Both the position numbers and the translations under genes were made by a program. A stretch of DNA of 24,488 nt, from contig RPFO01001364.1 in the NCBI GenBank assembly GCA_009746045.1, positions 1 through 24,488 on the forward strand. The letters run 5' to 3'. The stretch's first letter is position 1; each line of letters starts with the position of its first letter. Positions 18,788 to 24,488 of this stretch are shown here, one piece after another. The notes under the pieces were generated by a model that saw nothing but the letters and a program-made list of their open reading frames with translations, had not been told where the DNA came from and ran no database searches. This DNA is from Mesostigma viride. Taxonomy: Eukaryota > Streptophyta > Mesostigmatophyceae > Mesostigmatales > Mesostigmataceae.

Positions 18788-19064
18788 CGAGTGCCCCAAG
18801 TTCCTTTCGGGTGCTCCCCCTCATCCCGACGCACGCCCTCCTCGTACCCCTCAGCGTGCTCCTATTCGTCCTACTTCAGGACGCATTCCCTCAGCTACCC
18901 CTAGTAGGCTGAATGCTGTGCAGGCAGGGCCCCCAGGGTTCCCCTATGATAATCAGGCTCCCGCACCCTCTTCGCTCCCTCGTGACCCTCCAGCAGTGGC
19001 TTTTCCGCCAGGGTCTTCTTCGGGGTTAGTCCATATGGATTTGGGGGGGGAGGGGGAACAGTAG
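18783..19064 (+). CDS. gag: Gag C-terminal segment (end of zinc knuckle and Pro-rich tail)
   Basis: This frame supplies E-C-P-K-F-L, the end of the CCHC knuckle, and then a Pro/Arg-rich tail (A-R-P-P-R-T-P-Q-R-A-P). It ends in L-G-G-E-G-E-Q and TAG at 19062-19064. The last 79 nt overlap an open frame one base back (18986 onward) that runs straight into protease. The overlap contains a G8 run, so this tail is the place where Gag either terminates or passes into Pol. Confidence 0.7.
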   Translation: MIECPKFLSGAPPHPDARPPRTPQRAPIRPTSGRIPSATPSRLNAVQAGPPGFPYDNQAPAPSSLPRDPPAVAFPPGSSSGLVHMDLGGEGEQ

Positions 19065-19597
19065 GCCTGTCAGCCGGGGGTAACCTGGACAGGTCCTTAG
19101 ATAGTACCCCAGATAAAAATTTTTGCCTGCCTGTTTGTATAACCTCTGTAGGAGCTGAATCTTCCCTACCACTACGTGTGCGTCCTCTTATGTTCTTGAA
19201 TGGTGGTTTAACCGTTCCCCATACGGTTGTAGACCCTTTCTTGCATGCTGATGAACTTTTGAATGTCTCTGTGTTGGTAGATAGCGGTGCGGCTAGCTCC
19301 TTTGTGAGCGAGGCCCTAGTTAGGCGTTTAGGACTAGTCCCTACCCCTCACACCAAACCTGTCACTGTTCATTATGCTGATGGTCGCACCAGTCATTCCC
19401 CGGGTACGGTGTCCCTTCCCCTGGTCATACAAGGACGTACTGTCAACCTGACGGCCACTATAGGCCCTATCACTACCGCTGATGTATTACTAGGATTAGA
19501 TTGGCACCAGGATAATAAGATTACTATTAATTACGATACCATGGTCATTTGGTTTCCAGATAGCTCTTACTGGGTACCGGAACGTCATTATAGTTAA
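18986..19597 (+). CDS. pol: Pol N-terminus: retroviral-type aspartic protease
   Basis: The frame opens after TGA 18983-18985 and has no obvious own start, as expected for a frameshift product. The protease core has L-V-D-S-G-A-A-S-S-F-V (catalytic Asp codon 19280-19282), then a flap-like region and the conserved hydrophobic-Gly block D-V-L-L-G-L-D-W, as in other Ty3 retropepsins. It would act as a dimer to process Gag and Pol. The reading stops at TAA 19595-19597 only because the palindrome insertion begins at about 19591. Without the insertion the frame continues directly into the RT region at 20412. Confidence 0.85.
   Translation, partial: PSSSGFSARVFFGVSPYGFGGGGGTVGLSAGGNLDRSLDSTPDKNFCLPVCITSVGAESSLPLRVRPLMFLNGGLTVPHTVVDPFLHADELLNVSVLVDSGAASSFVSEALVRRLGLVPTPHTKPVTVHYADGRTSHSPGTVSLPLVIQGRTVNLTATIGPITTADVLLGLDWHQDNKITINYDTMVIWFPDSSYWVPERHYS
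19043..19095 (+). promoter_or_regulatory. Candidate -1 ribosomal frameshift site between gag and pol
   Basis: G8 at 19043-19050 allows tandem GGG/GGG codons to slip back one base. The zero-frame stop is 12 nt further on (19062-19064). Downstream, GGCCTGTC (19064-19071) can pair with GACAGGTC (19088-19095), giving an 8-bp stem with one G-U and a 16-nt loop. The overlap and direction are right for Gag-to-Pol -1 frameshifting. The spacer (about 14 nt) is longer than usual, and a simple homopolymer indel would leave the same picture. Confidence 0.4.
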
Positions 19598-19668
19598 GTA
19601 ATGCAATACGCATTACTTTTGCATACTTGCAAGTATGCAAAAGTAATGCGTATTGCATTACTTAACTA
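19591..19668. repeat. Perfect 78-bp palindrome P1
   Basis: The centre is between 19629 and 19630 (ACTTG|CAAGT). The 39-nt arms pair perfectly, with ends TAGTTAAG and CTTAACTA. Single strands or RNA of this region would fold into a loopless or tiny-loop hairpin. Confidence 0.97.
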
Positions 19669-19916
19669 AAATTGGGCCGCGTGGGGAAATCCGGCGTTCC
19701 GCACACACCGCTCGTTACCGAGGTGACTCGATTAATTACGACTCGGCTATTCCCAGCCTCACGCCGTAATTCCTATTTTGACTTGGCCGACCCGGCCTCC
19801 GCCAAACATAGAAATCCACAAATATTTCGACTCGGCCTCCCAGGCCTACCCGCCGCAAATATTTCCGTGCCTCCGAGAGGATTCGAACCCGGTACCCCAG
19901 GAGCGAACGCCAATCT
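19669..19916 (-). repeat. Cassette U1 with B-box-like Pol III motif on the minus strand
   Basis: 248 bp, identical to U2 by eye except for GG (19683-19684) versus CA in U2. The minus strand has GGTTCGAATCC (19879-19889), an exact match to the tRNA B-box consensus. About 30 nt upstream is a weak A-box-like TAACTAAGATTGG (19910-19922). A TTTT on the minus strand marks the other end (19668-19671), giving a possible transcript of about 250 nt. No complete tRNA cloverleaf can be formed: the T-stem has mismatches and no matching 5' acceptor strand is seen. The 83-codon plus-strand frame is not gene-like. Confidence 0.6.
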
Positions 19917-19994
19917 TAGTTAAGTAATGCAATACGCATTACTTTTGCATACTTGCAAGTATGCAAAAGTAATGCGTATTGCATTATTTAACTA
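19917..19994. repeat. 78-bp palindrome P2, one mismatch
   Basis: Centre between 19955 and 19956. One arm has T at 19987 where the others have C, the only difference among the four copies that I see. Confidence 0.95.
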
Positions 19995-20000
19995 AAATTG

Positions 20001-20090
20001 CAATTTTAGTTAAGTAATGCAATACGCATTACTTTTGCATACTTGCAAGTATGCAAAAGTAATGCGTATTGCATTACTTAACTAAAATTG
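20001..20090. repeat. Palindrome P3, extended to 90 bp
   Basis: Centre between 20045 and 20046. Pairing extends six bases beyond the 78-bp core (20007-20084) on each side, CAATTT and AAATTG, because the flanking linker and the start of U2 happen to be complementary here. Confidence 0.95.
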
Positions 20091-20332
20091 GGCCGCGTCA
20101 GGAAATCCGGCGTTCCGCACACACCGCTCGTTACCGAGGTGACTCGATTAATTACGACTCGGCTATTCCCAGCCTCACGCCGTAATTCCTATTTTGACTT
20201 GGCCGACCCGGCCTCCGCCAAACATAGAAATCCACAAATATTTCGACTCGGCCTCCCAGGCCTACCCGCCGCAAATATTTCCGTGCCTCCGAGAGGATTC
20301 GAACCCGGTACCCCAGGAGCGAACGCCAATCT
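20085..20332 (-). repeat. Cassette U2, second copy
   Basis: Same length and sequence as U1 apart from the two bases noted there. The B-box-like motif is at 20295-20305 and the minus-strand TTTT at 20084-20087. The cassette ends are imperfect inverted repeats: AAATTGGGCC at one side, CGCCAATCT at the other. Confidence 0.6.
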
Positions 20333-20410
20333 TAGTTAAGTAATGCAATACGCATTACTTTTGCATACTTGCAAGTATGCAAAAGTAATGCGTATTGCAT
20401 TACTTAACTA
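20333..20410. repeat. Perfect 78-bp palindrome P4
   Basis: Centre between 20371 and 20372, same sequence as P1. Its right edge abuts TTATAG of the gypsy element. An in-frame ATG inside it (20343) gives the downstream pol frame a spurious start with about 23 foreign residues. Confidence 0.97.
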
Positions 20411-20411
20411 T

Positions 20412-23360
20412 TATAGATTGGAAAATTTATCCTTGGTAGATATTACTCCTCCTACACCTGTTGATCCTCCTGTAAGACCTATACCTGAAGTATTAATGTC
20501 CAATGATGAGTTGCGTTCTGAACTAAAGGAATATGGATATTTATTATGTATGTTCCTTCAGTTAGAAGTACAGGAGATACCTATCACTAATAATAGTGTG
20601 GATATAGATATAAACACAGTGGATACAATAGGAGTGGGATTTACTGAAAATGAAATAGTAAGATACATGGCTGTGATAGATTCCTCAAAAGTTTTTGAAG
20701 AAAAGACTCCTTCTTATCCTCCTCCTCGTTCTGTTTTACACCGTGTAGTTATCAAGGACGGTGCAGTTCCTACGCACTCTCCGATGTATAGAATGGGCCC
20801 TACCGAGTTAAAGGAACTAAAACAGATTTTAGTGTCACTATTAGAAGCAGGATTGATAGAGCCTAGTAACTCTCCCTACTCAGCTGGTGTCCTGTTAGTT
20901 CCTAAGCCAAATGGCAAGTTTCGCCTAGTTACTGATTATAGGAAGTTGAATGATATTACTGTGAAGTCTAAATACCCTCTACCTCGTATTGATGATATAT
21001 TTAATAAGGTTAAAGGTTCCACTTGTTTCACAGTACTGGATTGTGCGGATGGTTTTTGGCAGTTGCGGATAGCTCCTGAGGATTGCCATAAAACCGCCTT
21101 TGCTACCCCTTTTGGTCATTACCAGTTTAGAGTAGCGGCTATGGGACTCTGTAACTCGCCTGCCTCTTTTCAAATGTTAATGAATGAAGTGCTTAGACCT
21201 GTTATGGGAAATTCTCACCTTCCTCAGGTGTCCTCTGATTTAAAGGATCCTTCCTTCTCCTCTGTTTCTTTATCTGAGCATGACCGTTCTTGTGCTCAAG
21301 CTTACTTAGATGATATTCTTATTTACTCTCCTGATTTTGAAACGCACCTACGTGATTTAAAGAAAGTATTAGAAATAATGGCTGAAAATTCTTTGTGGGC
21401 GCGCCGTGCTAAAGTTCGTTCGGGTAGGAGTGTCCCATTTTTAGGGCACGTTCTGTCAGATGCCGGGGTCGCTACCGACCCGGATAAAACTAAGTCAATT
21501 CAGGAATGGCCTACTCCTACCGACGTTAAAGGTGTACGTAGTTTTCTAGGAATTGCTTCTTACTATAGGCGTTTTATCCCGCGTTTCGCAACTATAGCGG
21601 CCCCTATTAATCATTTATTAAAGAAGGATATCCCCTTTGTTTGGAGTAGTGAATGTCAGTCGGCTTTTCAGTGTCTAAAATCCCTACTCCTTTCCCCTCC
21701 TGTACTCATCCTACCGGATACTACTAAACCCTTTGTGGTAGCTACAGATGCTAGTAAGGTCGCTATAGGGGGCGTCCTTCTCCAGGATCAGGGTCAGGGC
21801 TTACAGCCAATTGAGTATATCTCTAGGACAATGCTCCCTGCGGAGCGTAACTATCCCGTACACCAGCAGGAACTCTTAGCGGTGGTGTATTGTTGCCACG
21901 CGTGGCAGCACTTTCTTAAAGGTGCTCAATTTGATGTCTGCCTGAATGAACCCAGCTGTGAGCTAGATCCTTATAGGTTAGTTATTCAAACGGATCACCG
22001 TCCCCTTACCCATCTTCTCTCCCAACCCAACCTTACCCCTCGGCAAGCGCGCTGGATGGAATTTTTAGCACAGTTTTCCCCTTTTAAACTTCAGTATGTT
22101 AAGGGTGTAGATAACATAGTACCAGATGCACTCTCTCGTCGTGCAGATTACTCCTTTTTCGAGGACCTTGATGTTCTCAATACTACTCTAGTTCCTACTA
22201 CTATGGGTGTAACCCCTTATGGTGAACTACCTGATGATGAATCCTATGCCTACCTCTTTCATACAGCTGTTCGCATGCCTGATCTCCTTTCTCACGTAGG
22301 ACTCTCTCTCCCGTGTGAGGCCCTTCCCGTGGCCTCGGTGGGGGGGGAGGGGAAAAATAAAATTTCTATACCGCTTAGCCATATAGCGACTAGGTCAGGA
22401 AAGTCTTATGAAAACATAGTCCCTCTAGGACCTCCCCTTCTCTTTGGCAAGGCGGTAGGAGATCTCTTTAAACCTGTTCTGGATACCTCTGTAGCGATGC
22501 CTACCTCTGATCTTGAACGTCTTATTAGTAGATTTACGGCCACTGAGCCGGAAGCATTAGCTGCCATTGCTGCACATCCCCAACAATTAGGCAAGCACCC
22601 TTGTAAATTTGTAGGTGGGTTTTTATATGTGCAGATAGCAGATTCTCCCCCTCAATGGCGCCTGTATGTCCCTCCTATCTGTCGCTCCTCCTTGCTCTTT
22701 GAGTTGCATGACTTAGCTGCTCATCAGGGTGGTAAACGGGTACGGGACCTAGTAGCCCGCTCTTATTACTGGCCTTCCCTTTATAAGGATGTAGATGAGT
22801 ATGTTAGAACTTGTCAATCTTGCCAGGAGATGAAACCCAATAACGTAGGGCAGATAGCAGAACCTAGGACCTTGCCTGACCCCATCATGCCGTGGGATTC
22901 TATCATGATGGATTTTGTAGGACCTTTTAGAAAGAATGATAGGGGCAATGCCCAGATCCTTGTGTTCATAGATCGTTTTACTCGTATGTGCCATCTCGTG
23001 CCGTGTCCTTTAGAACTCACAGCACGTGATTGCGCACGCCTATACCTCAATAATGTATACAGATATCATGGTTTGAGTAGGCAGTTTATTAGTGATAAGG
23101 ATAAGTTATTTACCTCAGATTTTTGGCAGCAGTTTTTCGCTGCCATCGGTACCAAGGTTACCTACGGTACTGCCTACCACTCCTCCTCCTCTCATTTAGT
23201 AGAGCGTCTTAATAGGGTAGTGGAAGAAGCGCTTAGGCACTATGTGAATGGCTCGGGAAGTGATTGGGAGGATTATTTATGTTTAGTAGAATTCTCCCTC
23301 AACAATTGTCCCCAGGCTGCGCATGGATATATATACGCCCTTCTTCCTAGATACTGGTAG
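20412..23360 (+). CDS. pol: Pol: reverse transcriptase, RNase H and integrase
   Basis: The open frame begins inside the palindrome at 20343; element-derived protein starts near 20412. Residues below are counted from 20343. RT about 165-375: L-V-P-K-P-N-G-K-F-R, catalytic D233 (V-L-D-C-A-D-G) and Y-L-D-D at 321-324. RNase H: D469, E510, D551, D595. Integrase zinc-binding domain: H789, H794, C824, C827. Integrase core: D857, D918, E954 with exact D-35-E spacing. All catalytic residues are present. Insertions occur before Y-L-D-D (about 20 residues) and within RNase H (about 15). A long tether of about 190 residues separates RNase H and integrase and has a second G8 run (22340-22347). The frame fails at a TATATATA tract near 23325; the rest of integrase is in the next frame. 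Confidence 0.93.
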   Translation, partial: YRLENLSLVDITPPTPVDPPVRPIPEVLMSNDELRSELKEYGYLLCMFLQLEVQEIPITNNSVDIDINTVDTIGVGFTENEIVRYMAVIDSSKVFEEKTPSYPPPRSVLHRVVIKDGAVPTHSPMYRMGPTELKELKQILVSLLEAGLIEPSNSPYSAGVLLVPKPNGKFRLVTDYRKLNDITVKSKYPLPRIDDIFNKVKGSTCFTVLDCADGFWQLRIAPEDCHKTAFATPFGHYQFRVAAMGLCNSPASFQMLMNEVLRPVMGNSHLPQVSSDLKDPSFSSVSLSEHDRSCAQAYLDDILIYSPDFETHLRDLKKVLEIMAENSLWARRAKVRSGRSVPFLGHVLSDAGVATDPDKTKSIQEWPTPTDVKGVRSFLGIASYYRRFIPRFATIAAPINHLLKKDIPFVWSSECQSAFQCLKSLLLSPPVLILPDTTKPFVVATDASKVAIGGVLLQDQGQGLQPIEYISRTMLPAERNYPVHQQELLAVVYCCHAWQHFLKGAQFDVCLNEPSCELDPYRLVIQTDHRPLTHLLSQPNLTPRQARWMEFLAQFSPFKLQYVKGVDNIVPDALSRRADYSFFEDLDVLNTTLVPTTMGVTPYGELPDDESYAYLFHTAVRMPDLLSHVGLSLPCEALPVASVGGEGKNKISIPLSHIATRSGKSYENIVPLGPPLLFGKAVGDLFKPVLDTSVAMPTSDLERLISRFTATEPEALAAIAAHPQQLGKHPCKFVGGFLYVQIADSPPQWRLYVPPICRSSLLFELHDLAAHQGGKRVRDLVARSYYWPSLYKDVDEYVRTCQSCQEMKPNNVGQIAEPRTLPDPIMPWDSIMMDFVGPFRKNDRGNAQILVFIDRFTRMCHLVPCPLELTARDCARLYLNNVYRYHGLSRQFISDKDKLFTSDFWQQFFAAIGTKVTYGTAYHSSSSHLVERLNRVVEEALRHYVNGSGSDWEDYLCLVEFSLNNCPQAAHGYIYALLPRYW

Positions 23361-24027
23361 ACAGCCTCTTACCCCTACCTCTCTCTTAGCTAGTCCTCTA
23401 CGGGACAAGGATGATGTGTCCCGAGATACTGTAGAAGGTGTACAGTCCTTACTAGATAGAATGAAAACTGCTCATGACCACGCGATCTCAGGGTACCAAA
23501 AAGCTCAGTCTAAGTACCTTGCTAGGTTGCGTGCCTCCTTAGATAGAAGAGCACCTGAGATAGAAATAGGAGATCTAGTATTAGTAGAAGGCCCCCGTGT
23601 TGGCCGTTTTGCTCATAAGTTTGAAGCAGAACTTAAGGTCAAACTTAGGCCCGCCTTCTTAGGACCCTTCCATGTTTTGTCTAGAGTAGGAAATTTCCTA
23701 TATAAAGTCGATATCCCTACCTCTTGGCAGACACATTCGAACACCTTCCATAGGAGCCAGCTGAAACTGTACCACCCTAGTACGTTCGCTGGTAGAGAGC
23801 TAGCGCCTGCCCCTTTAGAGCATAACCCTGACACTGGGGAAGTAGAAGACGAAGTAGAAAGCATCGTGGCCCATAGAGATATCAAAAAGGGCCGCGGTAC
23901 CCAGCGTCAGTATAAAGTGAAGTGGATGTATGCTCGTAGTGAAGTAGATAAGGTCTGGTATACGGAGAGTGAGCTAGATGGGTGTAGTCGCCTGCTGCAG
24001 GAATATAAAACCCTGCACAAGCTCTAG
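23323..24027 (+). CDS. pol: Pol C-terminus: integrase GPF module and chromodomain
   Basis: This frame continues integrase after the TA-run shift (Y-T-P-F-F-L-D-T-G-R-Q-P-L-T-P corresponds to the usual S-P-F-x-L-x-x-G-x-x-P-x-x-P). A coiled helix and V-L-V-E lead to the GPY/F-type module L-R-P-A-F-L-G-P-F-H-V-L (GPF at residues 114-116). A chromodomain follows at about residues 177-228 (V-E-S-I-V-A-H-R-D, Q-Y-K-V-K-W, then V-W-Y-T-E-S-E-L). Chromodomains of chromoviruses bind methylated histone H3 and direct insertion to heterochromatin; that this copy does so is inference. Ends at TAG 24025-24027. The shift upstream is one base gained or two lost. Confidence 0.88.
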   Translation: MDIYTPFFLDTGRQPLTPTSLLASPLRDKDDVSRDTVEGVQSLLDRMKTAHDHAISGYQKAQSKYLARLRASLDRRAPEIEIGDLVLVEGPRVGRFAHKFEAELKVKLRPAFLGPFHVLSRVGNFLYKVDIPTSWQTHSNTFHRSQLKLYHPSTFAGRELAPAPLEHNPDTGEVEDEVESIVAHRDIKKGRGTQRQYKVKWMYARSEVDKVWYTESELDGCSRLLQEYKTLHKL

Positions 24028-24048
24028 TTGTAGGCCTTCTCCTTTCTT

Positions 24049-24273
24049 ATGTTATGTCTGCTGTCGACGGGTGGTTGGTTGTCCCTCCCCTCCGCAGCCG
24101 TCATGTCAGAGCCTACCCCTCCGGCTGAGAGCCCGCTGCCGTCCCCGCCCCTACCGGACCCTGAGCTGTACTTCGAGGCCCTTCCGGGCCGCTGGGTGTC
24201 ACGGTCCAGTTTTTCCGGGTGGCATCGTGCAGCCGGCCCTCCAGGCCCAACATGCGGGTTTAGTCAGAGTTAG
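24049..24273 (+). CDS. Small GC-rich ORF after pol, unknown
   Basis: 74 codons, or 57 from the second ATG at 24103. Pro-rich start (P-T-P-P-A-E-S-P-L-P-S-P-P) followed by P-E-L-Y-F-E-A-L-P-G-R-W-V-S-R-S-S. Its GC-ending codons differ from pol just upstream. It could be a remnant of another element, a 3' accessory ORF, or chance. No family recognised. Confidence 0.25.
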   Translation: MLCLLSTGGWLSLPSAAVMSEPTPPAESPLPSPPLPDPELYFEALPGRWVSRSSFSGWHRAAGPPGPTCGFSQS

Positions 24274-24488
24274 AATGCGGTGGGATATATTGCTTGAGAA
24301 CACTGAAGGCTGTGAGCAATGAATTGCTTGGTTCATTAGAAAATAGGTTTACCCTTTATCAACGTTCCTCTCACCGGCTGCGCCGCCAGTGACCGTTGGG
24401 TGCAGACCGTTGGCCCGAGGCCGCACGATGACAGGTAGCTGTCTAGTCACTGCATGATTCGTGCGATCACAGATCAATGCACGCTGCG
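24274..24488. other. Right end of window, no feature seen
   Basis: No gene, tRNA or repeat copy recognised. If a 3' LTR exists it begins here or beyond the window, but no counterpart was found upstream of gag. Confidence 0.4.

Larger units (their letters stand above)
19591..20410. mobile_element. Palindrome-bounded insertion, order P-U-P-(12 bp)-P-U-P
   Basis: Four copies of a 78-bp palindrome (P1 19591-19668, P2 19917-19994, P3 20007-20084, P4 20333-20410) frame two 248-bp cassettes (U1 19669-19916, U2 20085-20332). P2 and P3 are separated by the 12-bp palindrome AAATTGCAATTT. The two halves repeat with a 416-bp offset. The insertion lies between protease and RT of the gypsy element. ATTATAG is present at both edges (19587-19593 and 20410-20416), a likely target duplication of 3-7 bp depending on where the ends are drawn. 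No transposase or RT is encoded, so the element must be non-autonomous. I know of no named family with this layout. Confidence 0.85.
16819..24027 (+). mobile_element. Ty3/gypsy retrotransposon, chromovirus type, interrupted copy
   Basis: The order gag, protease, RT, RNase H, integrase with GPF module, chromodomain defines a Ty3/gypsy chromovirus. Two small ORFs precede gag. The copy has frame changes near 17637, 18785, 19043-19049 and 23325, and a 0.82-kb foreign insertion at 19591-20410. Codon use is AT-rich compared with the non-LTR element, so the two did not share long mutational history or selection. LTRs, primer-binding site and polypurine tract were not identified; the start given is the first ORF I can tie to the element and the end is the chromodomain stop. 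Confidence 0.9.

Noticed and set aside
19672-19923. 83-codon frames in the two cassettes
   Set aside because: Present in both copies only because the cassettes are duplicates; the C-terminal peptide is a translation of the B-box region. Treated as non-coding.
19870-19925. Minus-strand tRNA gene
   Set aside because: Exact B box but the T-stem has mismatches, no matching 5' acceptor strand and no convincing anticodon arm; at most a tRNA-derived remnant.
19594-20409. piggyBac-type element with TTAA target sites
   Set aside because: TTAA is near both ends but belongs to the palindrome sequence. The frame-restoring repeat is ATTATAG, not TTAA.
16819-24027. Endogenous pararetrovirus (caulimovirus-like) because of the viroplasmin-like ORF
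   Set aside because: An integrase with D-D-35-E and a chromodomain are present and no movement protein is seen; it is a Ty3/gypsy retrotransposon.

Overview
The window is eukaryotic nuclear DNA, most likely from a green-lineage alga or another microalga; I cannot name the species. The reasons are a short-chain dehydrogenase exon behind a GT-AG type acceptor, a TGTAA motif after its stop (the poly(A) signal of many green algae), a chromodomain Ty3/gypsy retrotransposon, a non-LTR retrotransposon with a restriction-enzyme-like endonuclease (RLE), and a long homogeneous satellite array. There are no bacterial operons, rRNA genes, complete tRNA genes or CRISPR arrays. Little host coding sequence is present. 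Most of the window is mobile or repeated DNA, and most element reading frames are broken by 1-2 nt shifts.

Layout. 1-2360 is host-like DNA. It holds the last exon of an SDR gene (368-532) and some weak exon candidates (1859-2353). 2700-3430 is a cluster of small repeats: three GGGGCC/GGCCCC fold-back modules, a tandem repeat of CACGTG boxes and an (AACTG)6 microsatellite. 3431-4331 holds no gene I can support. 4332-10632 is a 170-bp satellite with 37 head-to-tail copies. 10633 to about 16.1 kb is a very GC-rich non-LTR retrotransposon that starts exactly where the satellite stops. Its protein runs PHD finger, an uncharacterised region, RING-H2, C2H2-type fingers, reverse transcriptase, zinc knuckle and RLE endonuclease. 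16.1-24.03 kb is a more AT-rich Ty3/gypsy chromovirus-type element: a basic small ORF, an ORF with an RNase H1-N/caulimovirus viroplasmin-like domain, gag with a zinc knuckle, protease, RT, RNase H, integrase and chromodomain.

The gypsy element is interrupted between protease and RT by about 0.82 kb of foreign DNA (19591-20410). This insert contains four copies of a 78-bp palindrome (P) and two almost identical 248-bp cassettes (U), in the order P-U-P-(12 bp)-P-U-P. The 7-mer ATTATAG flanks it as a direct repeat, and conceptual removal of the 823-bp repeat unit rejoins protease and RT in one frame. This palindrome-bounded element, which carries a B-box-like motif on its minus strand, is the best candidate for something undescribed. 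The non-LTR domain set and the viroplasmin-like ORF in an integrase-bearing retrotransposon come next.

How the parts relate: host DNA was invaded by the gypsy element, the palindrome element inserted into that, and the non-LTR element sits at the satellite edge. No LTR pair was found, so the gypsy ends are unresolved. The repeated 1-2 nt frame shifts, many at C- or G-runs, mean that either both retroelements are decayed or the sequence has homopolymer errors. The window alone cannot decide.
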